Shown here in pieces: positions 11,496 to 23,480 of a stretch of DNA of 64,000 bases (position 1 is its first letter; every line of letters begins with the position of its first letter). Both the position numbers and the translations under genes were made by a program. The notes under the pieces are model-generated. The model made no database searches. It was given only the letters and a program-made list of their open reading frames with translations, and was not told the DNA's origin. This DNA is from Beta vulgaris subsp. vulgaris (lineage: Eukaryota > Streptophyta > Magnoliopsida > Caryophyllales > Amaranthaceae), in contig NC_079210.1 of the NCBI RefSeq assembly GCF_026745355.1, forward strand, positions 15,955,422 through 16,019,421, read 5' to 3'.

Positions 11496-12150
11496 TCATG
11501 AAAAAACTAGTTTGGCTAGCAGGGACACTGGGCTCTTACTCTAACTCTCTAACACACTAACTCTTAACAATCACTTTACTCTGAACTCCCTAAAACCCTA
11601 ACTCCTTCCCTTCTCTCCCTTTCTCTATCTTATCTAGCAGTCTCTAGTCACCAGCCACCAGTCACCTTTACGAGCAACGCCCAAGTCTCTCTCCGACCAC
11701 CGACACGGCTTCACAGTTCATGCTCCAAGTCTCTCTCCACTAGGCTTTCCCCCCCCCAAATGCACTACCATCGATGATAGCATCACTGCCATCGTCGGAT
11801 GCACGACTCTCACTTGCTCGTCTATTCATTCTGAATTTAATTAACATAATCATTGATATTTTTTGAATTTTTAATCTAGCCTATCAACCCCATAATATGT
11901 AACCCTAACTCAAACACTCGAATTTCTTGTCTGTAGAATTTGCGCTAACCCTCTCCTGCAATTACAAAGGAAATTTCATCTCTCTGGCAGAAAATTTTGT
12001 TCCAGTGTCAAGTATCAACCCCTAATCACTCGCTCGCTCACTACAACAGTACCCTTCTCCATCTACATCCAGCACCAGCACTAGCACTAGCACCAGCACC
12101 AACACCAATCTTACGCCCTAATTAGAATGTTGTTTATTTAATTTAAATTA
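11496..12150. other. interior of the hAT-like element, left of the Mutator insertion
   Basis: CT-rich leader-like sequence with no recognisable coding region. It includes a short (CACCAGCACTAG)-type imperfect tandem repeat at about 12069-12105. Confidence 0.35.
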
Positions 12151-12596
12151 GGGATATTCCATTTGGTACCATTGTACTTTTGGCTTTTCCATTTGGTACC
12201 ACTATTTTTCAGATATTTTATATGGTACCACTATAATTTTATTTTATTCTCTACTGTAGCATTCAACTAAGTATAGTGTTAATTTAAGTTAGAATAGACT
12301 AAAGTTTTACTTCAATTTACATGTTTTAATTTGCGTTAAGGTTTTAGTAATCTTTTAGTCGTTAAGGTCAAAGTTGAGGTCATATTTGACAATAAAAAGA
12401 CATAAAATATTATGATCATTTTTATGAAACTTTTGACTAAAAAATAGAGTTTAAGGGTTAAAACGACACCCTAAAATCTTAATTTATTAAATTTTTGCAA
12501 CTGCAAATAGAAACATGCAAACCCAAACAAAATCGTTTTCTTATTCAACCATTAACTAACATTTTACTTAAAAAATGGTATGATAAAGATTAATAT

Positions 12597-13809
12597 TGTT
12601 AGTCTTGGACGAACACTTAAGCAACTACAAGAGGGGGGGGGGTGAATTGTAGTTGGAGAGATTTTCAAACTTTTTGGGAAATAAAAGAATGAATAAATAA
12701 GAAGGAACTAATTGCACGAATAAAGAAAGAACTAGGAACAAGAGATTTTTACAAGGAAAACTTCCTAGGCCCAATAGGAAGAAAAACCTTGACCACTAGG
12801 GATTTTGACTCAATTCTCTTTAATCACTTTTAGGCCAAAAACTCTCTTTTGTACAACCTAAACTTGGACCAACTCGTTCCTCTAGAACTTGTTCCCAGTC
12901 AGCCTGTTCCCCCTGAACAGTTGACTTCTCCTTGACTTCACTCGAAGTCTTTTCTCTTTCTCTCTTCTCTTTCTCTTTCTCTCTTTCTCTCAAGAATGAT
13001 TACAGATTTTGATTCTCTCAACCCCATTTATAATACATCAATGTCTAAGAAGAAGAAGAAAAACCGAGCAAACTTTCACTAAGAATATTACATAAAAATT
13101 TTGAAAGTTATTCTAAAAGATCATTACAAACATCTATTTGTAGAGACCTATTTACTTGATTTCTTCTCCACGAACTTCCTCATGTTCTTCTCCATGAACA
13201 CACGTCCTCTTAGCCACTTCTCCATTTTGACCGTTGTAATCTATCCGTTGGCAGTTGAGTTTGTTGGGCTTCCACGATCTTCTCCATGATCTCAGCCACT
13301 TCTCCATTATCACACGCTTTACATATAGTTAGGTTGTTGTGGTTCCTAAATTTTAGGAACTACCTCAACGTTCACTTAGTTGGCGCTGCTGCTTAGGTTA
13401 ATGTTTTGCGGCTCCACATTTCTAGGAAAAATATCAATGTTGCGCATACATTTCACTAAACAAGATATTATGGAATCTTCATATATTTCATTAGTTATCA
13501 CCATAATATAAATCGGATAACACAAGTAAATAATAATAATTTTAAACTTGATTAAATACTTAATCAAACCTTCATAAAATATTTACCATTTTATTTGTGA
13601 ACCTTAAGAACATTAAAATATTTACCATTTTATTTGTGAACCTTAAGAACATTTATCCGTATTAAAACTAGACAAATAAAATAATAAAACAAAAACAACT
13701 AGAGAACTAGAACTAAGACATAAACAAGTTACTTCTAACAAGGAACTAAAAACCGAAATAAACTAATAAAACGTTAATTATATGTCATTATCAAAATAGT
13801 GAAATAACA
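12597..13809 (-). repeat. 3' LTR of the SIRE-like copia
   Basis: 1213 bp, TG...CA ends, matching 21188-22343 throughout. It carries a local duplication of about 60 bp (…AATATTTACCATTTTATTTG…, at about 13578-13650) that is single in the other LTR, and many one-base indels relative to it. Confidence 0.92.
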
Positions 13810-13824
13810 ATATTCCCCCTTTTT
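13810..13824 (-). promoter_or_regulatory. polypurine tract of the SIRE-like copia
   Basis: Reads AAAAAGGGGGAATAT on the - strand, immediately before the 3' LTR. This is the plus-strand priming site in reverse transcription. Confidence 0.8.
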
Positions 13825-14348
13825 GATTATGACAATTAATTAAATTTTTTTTAAAAGTTTTTAGTTTTTGAAAAGCAACTCCAAGAAAGAAGAAAATAAA
13901 CTACACAAACTAACCTAGAGTAAACAACTTTACAGACTGGGAACAGAAGCAACATAGGTAGGAACAGAGACAAGCAGAATATACAAGGAACTATGACAAA
14001 AATTTTGTTTTTGTGTACACACTTTATCTCTTCCCCCTTTGACATTATCAAAACCAAATGTTGTACCTGCAGCACTAGAGAGTCAACAGTCTAGGCACCA
14101 AGCAAGTTGCTCAAAAAGATATCTCATAATATTAGCCATCCAAAGACACAAGCATAATATGCAAGCAGAAAGAAGTATTAGGGACAGCAAAAATCAATCA
14201 AGATAGCAGAGTAATGAGAAAGAAAATGAAGAAAGCAAAAAATATTAAAGTACTTCATATGTCTCAGAAGGACATAAAAAGTAGAATCCAAAAGAGTTTT
14301 AATAATTACACCCAAAAAAATTGTTCAAATAGCCAAAGATAAGAGAAG

Positions 14349-15704
14349 TTAGGATTTGGCTCGTTTGAAGAGAGAGGAGACCACCGAATCTATCTTGGAA
14401 AGCACACCATCCACCTTGTTCCTGATCTTAGTATCAACATTCTTGAGTGCAAGTAGTTGATCCTGCTGCTGAGAGTCGAGAACATGAACAATAGCTTCAA
14501 TTGCATTAATCTTGTGTGTGTAGGAGGTCAAAGAATCCTGAATCTCCCGGAGCATCTTGTTAAGTCCAGTTGTAGAAAGTAAAGGGAAATCCACGCAGTA
14601 GAAGGATGATCAGAATCTAGGTGAATAAAGACAGTTTCACCTTGATCCTGTTCCTTCTGGAACTTGGACCCAGCCAACCTTTGGCTTTTTCTGACAGACC
14701 CACTGGCAACCCCTTCTTCATTAACTTTCTTTTACTCCCTACCTCAACCTTAACCAGAGTTTCTTCTCTCTCACACTCTAGCTTCCCATTTACCAACCTC
14801 AAACTAGTCTTGATAAAGTTTCTTTTGTAAGATAATTTTCGGGCTCAAGAGAAAAGGAGGGGCTGGAAGGGATTTAACCTTGCATTTTTGAAGACATAGG
14901 ACAGAAGATTACCATAACCCACTTTGTGTTGTGGGTAATGCAGTGAGAGAGATGGGCTATATCATGAGAGGAAGGTTGATTTTGATGTTTCAGCAAGGCA
15001 ATACATAATGGAAAGATCCATTAGGCTTGCCTGGGTTCTTTTGGAAGAGCGAGGTAAAATAAAACGCCAAACCAACTGAAACAGCAGCTTATGAAATGGA
15101 GACAACTCCTTTTGATCTAAAGATAAAGCATTGGATGTCGTTAAAGAAGGCAAGAATTTTGGCATTATTGACTCCATTTATTTTAACTTAGCCCTTCCCT
15201 TAATGTAATCCTTATAACCCTCATTCGGAATATCAAACCAGTCCCCAAGTTTCTTCTCAGTGATTGTAACAACTGACCCATTAACAAGCGAACACACACA
15301 CCCTTGTTATTGAAACCCAGAACAAAATTCTTTCATCTCCTTTTCATAAAGACCCTCATCTATGCTAACAATTTTCAACCACTTCTGAAATTTTAAAATT
15401 TCAACAACTCATTCCTTTAGACTTTTTGCACCATGCAATGTCTACACAAAACCCACAAGAAATTGCGAAGATTTTGTTTTCTTACCTCTTTTGTAGGTAC
15501 AGCAAGTTCTTGTTCTTGTTCGCTTTCAATTTCATACATCATCTTCCTTTTCGGGGAAGAGAAATTGGTGAAGAAGATGTCGTTTTGACCCAGAAGAATC
15601 TGCGTCATTCTTGGAGGATTCTTGAGCACTTTCTTCTTCAGGAGATGGTGTTTCTCTTTCGGTAATTTTGCATGTGCATCAGAGGTTTGAGTTTTGGAAG
15701 ACAT
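14349..15704 (-). pseudogene. extra (env-like) ORF region of the SIRE-like copia, broken
   Basis: The - strand region between RNase H and the 3' LTR holds a chain of open frames: 15704-15417 (starts MSSKTQTSDAHAK, Lys/Glu-rich), 15177-14962 (ALSLDQKELSPFHKLLFQ…, resembling the plant 'putative transposon protein' domain found in SIRE extra ORFs), 14802-14617 (basic) and 14594-14349 (heptad-like, probable coiled coil, ending LFKRAKS). They look like one interrupted gene of about 1.35 kb. SIRE elements are known for an additional ORF here. Whether it encodes an envelope-like protein cannot be judged from sequence: no convincing signal peptide or membrane segment is seen. Confidence 0.6.
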
Positions 15705-16259
15705 TAAGATTTTGTGAGGTTGAAGATGAGAATTAGGAGAGAGAGAGAGAGAGAGACTTGAGTTGATGTGTGAGAAAAAGTGAAGGGTCAGTGATTTGAT
15801 ATGTTAGGTTTATAAAGTAATCATGATGCCGTGTGAAAAGAAGTGGAAGGAGTGGTGTAATGAAGCGGTTTATGGGTTTTTGGAAGGCAATTAATGAAGT
15901 TACTCCTCTTAACTTAGATTAATTGAACGCTTAATTTTGGGCATAATTCAGAGTGATGTGTTTAATTTTTGGACGGAAGGTGTGAAAAGAAAAAGAAACA
16001 AGGAAATTTGAAAAAAAATTTACTCTTGCATATGATAAAATTTTCGTCCATAATATACAAACTACGCATACCAAATATGTGTAAGGACACTAAGGGTAAT
16101 ATTCAGAGACATATGTGAGTCCTTATACTTGACCCTAGGTGTATGAAAATTAATTCATGAAGATTGCAGTACATACTTAGTAAGAAACAATTTGGGGGAA
16201 ACCAATCATGTGCACATTTAAACAATCTTTATCATTCCTAGTTCCAAGCGTATCTTTTC

Positions 16260-19200
16260 AAACCTGTCCCTAGATAGAGGTTTAGTCAATATGTCAGCTA
16301 TTTGATTTTCAGTAGGACAAATCAACTTTGACTAACCCTTTCTCTACATTGTCTTTTAGGAAATGATGTCTAATGTGATATGTTTGACTCTAGATGATGA
16401 ACTGGATCCTTCGAAATACAAATAGCACTAGTATTGTCACAAAATATAGGAACACACTTGAATTTTATGCCAAAGTCACGTACCTGTTGCTTGATCCACA
16501 ATACTTGAGAACAACATGCAGCAGCAGCCACGTATTCAGCTTCTGTGTGAAAGAGCAACGGGATTTTGTTTCTTTGAGCTCCAAGAAACCAAGCTTGATC
16601 CTAGGAACTGGACAATACCAGATGGCTTTTGCGATTCACCAAGTCTCCAGCATAGTCAGCATCGGAATAGCTTACAAGATCAAAGATGTCACTTCGAGGA
16701 TAGAACAAGCAAAGATCATCACTTCCTTTCAAATATCTAAGAATCCTTTTAACAGCTGTCAATGGGATTCCTTAGGATTTGATTGGAATCTTGCACATAA
16801 ACCAACACTAAAGGATATATCAGGCCTACTTGCAGTTAGATAAGTAAGGAACCAATCATACCTCTATAGAGTTTCTGATCTACGGACTTACCACTTTGAT
16901 CCTCATCTAACCTTGTACCTGTTCCTATAGGAGTATGGTTTGTTTTGCTTGATCCATTCCATATTTTTTCAATAACTCTTTTACGTATTTTTGTTGATGG
17001 ATCTTTCTTCCTCTCTCAGTTTGCTTGATTTGCAAACCAAGAAAGAAGTTTAATTCTCCCATCATACTCATTTCAAATTCACTACGCATTAACTCAGCAA
17101 ATTCTTTACAAAGAGATTCGTTAGTTGCACCAAAAATTATATCATCCACATAAATCTGAACCACTAGGATGTCTGTTCCTTTGGATCGAAGGAACAGGGT
17201 CCTATCAACTTTGCCTCTTATAAAATCATTAGAAAGTAAGAATTTTGAAAGTCTTTCATACCATGATCTAGGAGCTTGCTTAAGCCCATAAAGAGCTTTA
17301 TCTAGCTTATAGACATGTTTGGAAGATCCGGGTTTTCAAAACCAGGAGGTTGTTCCAATAGACGTCTTCAATCAAATATCCATTTAAAAAGGCACATTTG
17401 ACGTCCATCTGGTACAACCTAAAACCCATGAATGATGCAAAGGCAATCAAAATTCTTATTGCTCTATTTCTAGCTACAGGAGCAAAGGTTTCATCAAATC
17501 AATACCTTCTTGTTGATTGTACCCTTTGGCTACGAGTCTGGCTTTGTTTCTTATGACTGTTCCATGCTCGTCTAGCTTGTTCCTGAAGACCCATTTTAGC
17601 CAATTACCTTTTGGTTTTAGGCTTGGTCTCAAGGTGCCAGACCTTGTTCCTCTGGAACTATCAGTTCCTCTTGCATGGCGTTTATCCAGTCAGACTCCAA
17701 GGGCATCATTGTGATCTCGTGGTTCTGTCATAGACAAAAAGGCATGGAAAGCACAAAATTTTTCAGTTGGGATCTCGTTTGAGTTCCCTTTTCAATATCA
17801 CTTACTATTAAATCCAATGGATGGGTTTTAAGTGTTTCCACGGTCTTGGTTAATCTTCTTGTCTCTGCTCCTCCAGTTTGAGGAGCTTCATTCGTCTCGT
17901 CTCTGGATGAATTTCTGGTGCCTGTTCCTCCTGTATAACAGGATCAGGAACACTATCTCTTCTTCAAAATATGTTTTTGTCGTTACCTGCAGGTGTTAGT
18001 TCCTCATCAATGTTTACTGACTCCTCAATACGAGTCAGTCCTATTTCAAAGTCATTTTCATGACTTGGTTCCTGCAGAGAGTTAGTTTCATCGAAAATAC
18101 ATGGATACTTTCCTCAACACACATTGTTCGTTTGTTGTAAACTCTATATGCTTACTACTTAAAGCATATCCAATAAAAACAGCCTCATCGCTTCTAGCAT
18201 CAAACTTTCCTAAATTGTCTTTACCATTATTATGTACAAAGCATTTACAACCAAAGACTCTAAAGTATGAGATATTGGGTTTTCTTCCTTTAAGTAGCTC
18301 ATAAGGGGTCTTTAAGATGATAGGTCTTAGCATGACTCTATTGATATATAGCATGCCGTATTCACTGCTTCGCCCAGAAATTCTTCGGAAGATTGCTTGC
18401 TATTATCATCGTTCTTGCCATGTCCTCCAAAGTGCGATTCTTCCGTTCTACCACGCCATTTTGTTGTGGGGTCTAGGAGCTGAGAAGTTGTGATCAGACC
18501 TTCATCCTGCAAAACTCATCAAATTTTGAGTTTTCAAATCTCTACCATGATCAGAACGCAAGTGCTTAATTTAAAACCACTTATTCTTTGAGTTCTTTTA
18601 GCAAAGTTAACAAATTCTCAAATGTTTCATCTTTGCTATGAAGAAAAATAACCCAAGTGTATCTTGAAAAATCATCAACTATTACAAGTACATATCTCTT
18701 ACCAGATCGACTTTGGATTCGAACAGGGCCACACAAGTCCATATGAATCAATTCAAGGGACTTTGTGAGCTTACCATTTTCTTTGACTTGAACGAGGATC
18801 TAACTTGTTTACCTTTTGCACAGGTCCACAAACTTCATGGTTTGAGACTTTGATAGTTGGTAATCCAATCCAAGTCCTTCACTTAGCTTCTGGAGTAATG
18901 TCATGCTTGCATGACCACATCTTTTATGCCAAAGAAGTGGTTCATTATCAACGGCACTTAAACATGTTAGTTGTTCCTAGGAACAAGGTTGAGATCAAAA
19001 CATAGAGTGTTTCCCTTTCCTTGTTCCTTCTAGAATTTTGGTACCTGTTCCTGTATTGCTTACTATACAATGTTCATCAGTAAAATTTACACTGTTCCCT
19101 TTGTCGCAAAATTGAGAAATACTAAGCAGATTATGTTTTAAACCCTCGACCAAAAATACATTGTCTATGGAATGTGACTTAGACTTTCCTACCTTCCCGA

Positions 19201-19400
19201 TTGCAACTATGTTACCGGTAAGATTGTCTCCAAAGGTCACAGTTCCTCCATCATAGGCTGAAACGGAGGAATTTCTTTTATCTCCTGTCATGTGTTTAGA
19301 ACAACCGCTGTCGAGGTACCACAGGTTGTTCCCCCTCACTTTAGCCTGCATCAAAGCAATCAGTCAGTGGTAGGAACCCAGTTTGACTTGGGTTCCTTTA
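16260..19400 (-). pseudogene. copia pol polyprotein (PR-INT-RT-RNase H), frameshifted
   Basis: Read on the - strand. 19354-18995 is the protease with catalytic LDSG (LWYLDSGCSKHMTGD). 18800-18088 is the integrase, including the C-terminal block YELLKGRKPNISYFRVFGCK. About 17900-16860 is the reverse transcriptase, with catalytic YVDD at 17152-17141 and GELNFFLGLQIKQ. About 16700-16370 is RNase H, with TEAEYVAAAACCSQVLWIKQ and ending DPVHHLESNISH. The protease Asp and the YVDD motif are intact, but at least half a dozen frameshifts and stops break the frame. It closely resembles the + strand copia at 58453 onward. Confidence 0.9.
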
Positions 19401-19415
19401 TTGGGCTAATTTCTC

Positions 19416-21124
19416 TTACTTTCCAACTTGTTTGATTAAGTGGGTATTCATTTCAATATGTTCTTCTCTGGAGGAACAGTCAGACACTAAGTGTCCACTG
19501 TTCCCACAGTAAGAGCATATTCGGCTGCTTGGAAGATCAACATATTTTTTCATTTTGTTTTTCTTCTTGTGATTGAAACCTAGCCCACTTCTTCCTTCAT
19601 TTTTATATTTTTGTATCCAACTTGCTGGATCAGGAAGAGTTGTTCTTGAAGCTTCCATTTTCTCTTTAAGTACAGGATATTTTCTAAAACTTTTTCATGT
19701 TCGAATTTTAATTTTTCGAACTCGGATCTTGTATTTATAGAGGAACTGGTTCCTTCAGGAACAAATAGTTTCAATTCAGCCATTTCCATATTCAAGAAGT
19801 AGTTTTCATTTTTAGCATTTTCAAAAGCTTCTCGAATACGTCGGTTTTCATCAAAACTTCAAAGAATCTTTTCAATGTTTGTATTCACTGTTTTAAACCA
19901 ATTTGAATGTCCTTTGGTGACTTCCAAGGCTTTTTCTAAATTTTCTTCTCTAACACAAATTGCCTTGTAGTCATCTAAGGTTTCCAAAAGTAGTTTTATT
20001 AGTTGATTCTTTGAAAGTTCTTTTAACTCTTCTTCTATAACATTTATGCGTACCTTGTTGTCTGGCAAGTCTTCTTCTTCGTCTGTTTTTGCCATGAGAC
20101 ACAAGTGTGCTGTCTCTTCTTCTGGTTGTTCCTGCTCCTCGTCTAAGTCGGATTCTCCCCAGGCAGCTACCATGGCCCTTCTCATATCAACTTTTGAGAA
20201 AGGTTTTTGTTGTTCCTTTCCCTTCTCCTTGTACTTGCCTTTGCCTTTTTCATTTTCCCAGAGAGGGCATTTTTTATGAAGTGATCCGACTTCCACACTT
20301 GTGACAGCTTAACTTTCCAGGCTTTTTCAAGTTCTTCCCTTTGTAGTTTTGTTGAAGAACTTTTTGAATCTTTTCACGATCAGTGCTGCTCTTCATCATC
20401 AGTATCTGAATCCTCCAGATCATCGGACTTGAGAGCCAAGGCCTTAGGTCTATTAGAGTCAACTTCATGAGTTCCTAGATGGATTTCATGAGTTAACAAG
20501 GAACCGGAAAGTTGCTCGATATTGAATGTGGTGAAATCTTTAGTTTCGAGCAAGGCAATGACCTTTGCCATCCATTTTTCATCCTGAGGAAGACTTCGTA
20601 GAACTTTACGTACTTGTTCCTCGGGGGTGATGATCTTTCCTAGAGATTCAAGCTCATTTATGATGTTGGAGAATCTTGTGAGCATCTCTTGAACAGACTC
20701 CTTAGGTTTCATTTGAAATAGCTCATATTTGTGCATGAGCATGTCAATCTTCGATCGCTTGACTTCGCTTGTTCCTTCATGAGTAACTTGAAGAAGTTCC
20801 CACATTTGCTTGGCTGACTTGCATCCCATGATTCGATTGTGTTCGTGGGGACCAAGACCACAGTGAAGAATTTTCTTGCCAAGTTGTTCATCTCCATTTG
20901 TCGAAGTCATCTTTATCAAATTTGAGAGAGGTTTAGGGATGTCTTCACCTTTTTCATTTTTCTTGTGACTTCGAAGTCACCAATCTCTATTACTCTCCAA
21001 ACTTGATATTTTCGGCCTTGAGAAGATTTCCATACGTTCTTCCAGTATGGTAATACTTGCCATTAAACATGGGTGGACGCTGAGTTGAGTAACCTTCTTC
21101 CAATCTTTCTCCTGATGTGTTCAT
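19416..21124 (-). pseudogene. copia gag, frameshifted
   Basis: Starts at the ATG at 21124-21122 (MNTSGERLEEGYSTQRPP) just downstream of the primer site. 20919-20380 is the UBN2/DUF4219-type copia gag core (LHCGLGPHEHNRIMGCKSAK, then FSNIINELESLGK). 20296-19859 is a Lys/Glu-rich linker with heptads. 19658-19416 contains a CCHC zinc knuckle, CSYCGNSGHLVSDC. A second, degraded knuckle (CHKCG…) lies near 20310. Frame breaks at several points. Confidence 0.88.
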
Positions 21125-21172
21125 CGTTTCCAGGAACTAGCTCCTCAGTGTTAACTGATTTTGGAGGAACTA

Positions 21173-21187
21173 GGCTCTGATACCAAT
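21173..21187 (-). promoter_or_regulatory. primer binding site (initiator Met-tRNA type)
   Basis: Reads AATTGGTATCAGAGCC on the - strand directly after the 5' LTR. TGGTATCAGAGC is complementary to the 3' end of plant tRNA-iMet. Confidence 0.88.
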
Positions 21188-22343
21188 TGTTAGTCTTGGA
21201 CGAACACTTAAGCAACTACAAGAGGGGGGTGAATTGTAGTTGGAGAATTTTCAAACTTTTTGCGGAAATAAAAGAATGATAATAAGAAGAACTAATTGCA
21301 CGAATAAAGAAAGAACTAGGAACAGAGATTTTTACAAGGAAAACTTCCTAGGCCCAATAGGAAGAAAAACCTTGACCACAGGGATTTTGACTCAATTCTC
21401 TTTAATCACTTTTAGGCCAAAAGACTCTCTTTTGTACAACCTAAACTCTGGACCAACTCTGTTCCTCTAGGAACTTGTTCCCAGTCACCTGTTCCCCTGA
21501 ACAGTTGACTTCTCCCTTGATTCACTCGAAGTCTTTCTCTTTCTCTTTCTCTTTCTCTTCTTCTCTTTCTCTCAAGAATGATTACAGATTTAGATTCTCT
21601 CAACCCAATTATAATACATCAATGTCTAAGAAGAAGAAAAAACGAGCAAACTTTCACTAAGAATATTACATAAAATTCTGAAAGTTATTCAAAAGATCAT
21701 TACAAACATCTATTTGTAGAGACCTATTTACTTGATTCTTCTCCACGAACTTCTCCATGTTCTTCTCCATGAACACACGTCTCTTAGCCACTTCTCCATT
21801 TTGTCCGTTGTAATCTATCCGTTGGCAGTTGAGTTTGTTGGCTTCCACGATCTTCTCCATGATCTCAGCCACTTCTCCATTATCCCACGCCTTACATATA
21901 GTTAGGTTGTGGTTCCTAAATTCTAGGAACTACCTCAACGTTAACTTAGTTGGCGCTGCTGCTTAGGTTAATGTTTTGCGGCTCCACATTTCTAGGTAAA
22001 TATCAATGCTGCGCATACATTTCACTAAACAAGATATTATGGAATCTTCATATATTTCATTAGTTATCACCATAATATAAATCGGATAACACAAGTAAAT
22101 AATAAATAATTTTAAACTTGATTAAATACTTAATCAAACCTTCATAAAATATTTACCATTTTATTTGTGAACCTTAAGAACATTTATCTGTATTAAAACT
22201 AGACAAATAAAATAAATAAAACAAAAACAAACTAGAGAACTAGAACTAAGACATAAACAAGTTACTTCTAACAAGGAACCTAAAAACCGAAATAAACTAA
22301 TAAAACATTAATTATATGTCATTATCAAAATAGTGAAATAACA
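21188..22343 (-). repeat. 5' LTR of the SIRE-like copia
   Basis: 1156 bp, begins TGTTAGTCTTGG and ends AATAACA in + orientation, near-identical in order to 12597-13809. It is followed by the AATAT duplication. Confidence 0.92.
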
Positions 22344-22758
22344 AATATTAAATTAGAGTGGTATCATGTGGAATTTTAAAATAACAGTGGTACCAAATGG
22401 AAAAGCCAAAAATTCAATGGTACCAAATGGAATGTCCCTTTAAATTATTGTAATTTTTTAAGATTAACTTTATTTTTAAAGTTCCGAATGTGGAATTGAT
22501 TTAGCTGAGATTTTTGATGTTTTTTTGATTTTAATTGAAAAAAAAAATTATATTGAAATTTTGTAAAATAGTATAATGTATGGCAGATCCGTTTTAGACT
22601 TGTTTTGGATCCTGATCCGCAAGATCTGCGATATTTGGATCTGGGTCTTATTTTTTCAGATTGGTCAAATGCGAGGGGATCTAGATCCAACAATTGAAAA
22701 CGAATTTGGATCTGAGTCCATAAGGTCTCGGTCCAGATCTGGCTAGTTGCCATCCATA

Positions 22759-23206
22759 CGGTCTATATTCACGTGAAGACTTGAATTGTAAAACTTCTTG
22801 CTTTATTTTTATTTTCATATTTTAGCTTGAGTATTCGAGTTTATGTTCCTTACTCAAGACAAAATAAAAAACCTCAAATCCATTTCACTCTCTTTGACAA
22901 ACCTTATTTCCCACTGCATGACTAAACTATCGTAATAATTATCATTTGCTTTTAGTTTTAATAAATTGCTAGATATAATATACAATTTTACATTTATTGA
23001 GTTTAAGTCATTTATTGTTTCAGTTTCTCAATGTTTTTAGTCGGTTGTGTGTGTCAGTGACTTAATATAAATTATAAAATGGTGGTATCACTAATTGTTA
23101 AAATAGTGAACGTGTACCAACAAGTTTATTCAAAATGTTGGTGTGGATTCTCATCGTGAAAACTGGCAACCGCAAGTGTGGAAAGAGCAATCTCCCCTAA
23201 CGAATA
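22759..23206. other. intergenic sequence between nested transposons
   Basis: AT-rich with no gene. The stretch 23120-23206 leads directly into the small copia LTR. Confidence 0.4.
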
Positions 23207-23368
23207 TGTTAGCAGATGTGTTGTATTTATTCCCACATGGGCCTCTTGTATGTATGACTTGTGATTAGTAGCTTGGCCCACATGTTCATTGGGGTCATTA
23301 GGTTGTATATTAACTGCCAAGGCACGCTTAATGAAAGACACACAAACAATTAAATCTAAACCTTCTCA
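23207..23368 (+). repeat. 5' LTR of the small copia
   Basis: 162 bp, TGTTAGCAGATG…CCTTCTCA. It differs from the 3' copy at only a few positions, so the insertion is fairly young. Confidence 0.94.
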
Positions 23369-23380
23369 TGGTATCAGAGT
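23369..23380 (+). promoter_or_regulatory. primer binding site of the small copia
   Basis: TGGTATCAGAGT immediately after the 5' LTR: an initiator Met-tRNA site with one terminal mismatch. Confidence 0.85.
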
Positions 23381-23480
23381 CGTGCGCTTAGCAACCTCGC
23401 CGGACTATTCTACCACCGATCACAACAGCCTCCATTGCCGATTACGAACACCACCAGCGTGAACAAGTTCGTTGTTCGTC

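Larger units (their letters stand above)
12597..22343 (-). mobile_element. SIRE/Maximus-like Ty1/copia retrotransposon, complete but decayed
   Basis: A 9.7-kb element on the - strand, bounded by 5-bp duplications AATAT (12592-12596 and 22344-22348). LTRs start TGTTAGTC and end AATAACA. Order on the - strand: 5' LTR, tRNA-iMet-type primer site, gag, protease, integrase, reverse transcriptase, RNase H, an extra ORF region, polypurine tract, 3' LTR. This domain order (INT before RT) defines Ty1/copia. LTRs over 1 kb plus an extra ORF after RNase H point to the SIRE/Maximus lineage. All genes carry frameshifts. Confidence 0.92.
12151..22438. mobile_element. Mutator-type (MULE) non-autonomous element, split by a copia retrotransposon
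   Basis: TIRs of about 90 bp. The left arm begins GGGATATTCCATTTGGTACC; the right arm, reverse-complemented, begins GGGACATTCCATTTGGTACC. Both continue with TTTTGGCTTTTCCATTTGGT. The element is bounded by identical 9-bp copies of TTTAAATTA at 12142-12150 and 22439-22447. A 9-bp target duplication with long TIRs is diagnostic of the Mutator superfamily. Without the inserted retrotransposon it would be only about 540 bp with no transposase. Confidence 0.9.
11325..22758. mobile_element. hAT-like element ends enclosing a nested Mutator/copia insertion
   Basis: The left terminus TAGCGATGGCAA (11325-11336) and the reverse complement of the right terminus, TATGGATGGCAA (22747-22758), match at 10 of 12 positions. 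Both subterminal regions (11337-11495 and about 22580-22745) are full of GGATC/GATCC motifs such as GGATCCGGGTCC, a pattern seen at some plant hAT ends. No transposase remains and no exact 8-bp duplication was found. The pairing is supported because everything between these ends nests symmetrically. Confidence 0.5.

Noticed and set aside
15717..15760. GA microsatellite as a possible promoter element
   Set aside because: A short (GA)n run in the SIRE 3' region with no gene oriented to use it.
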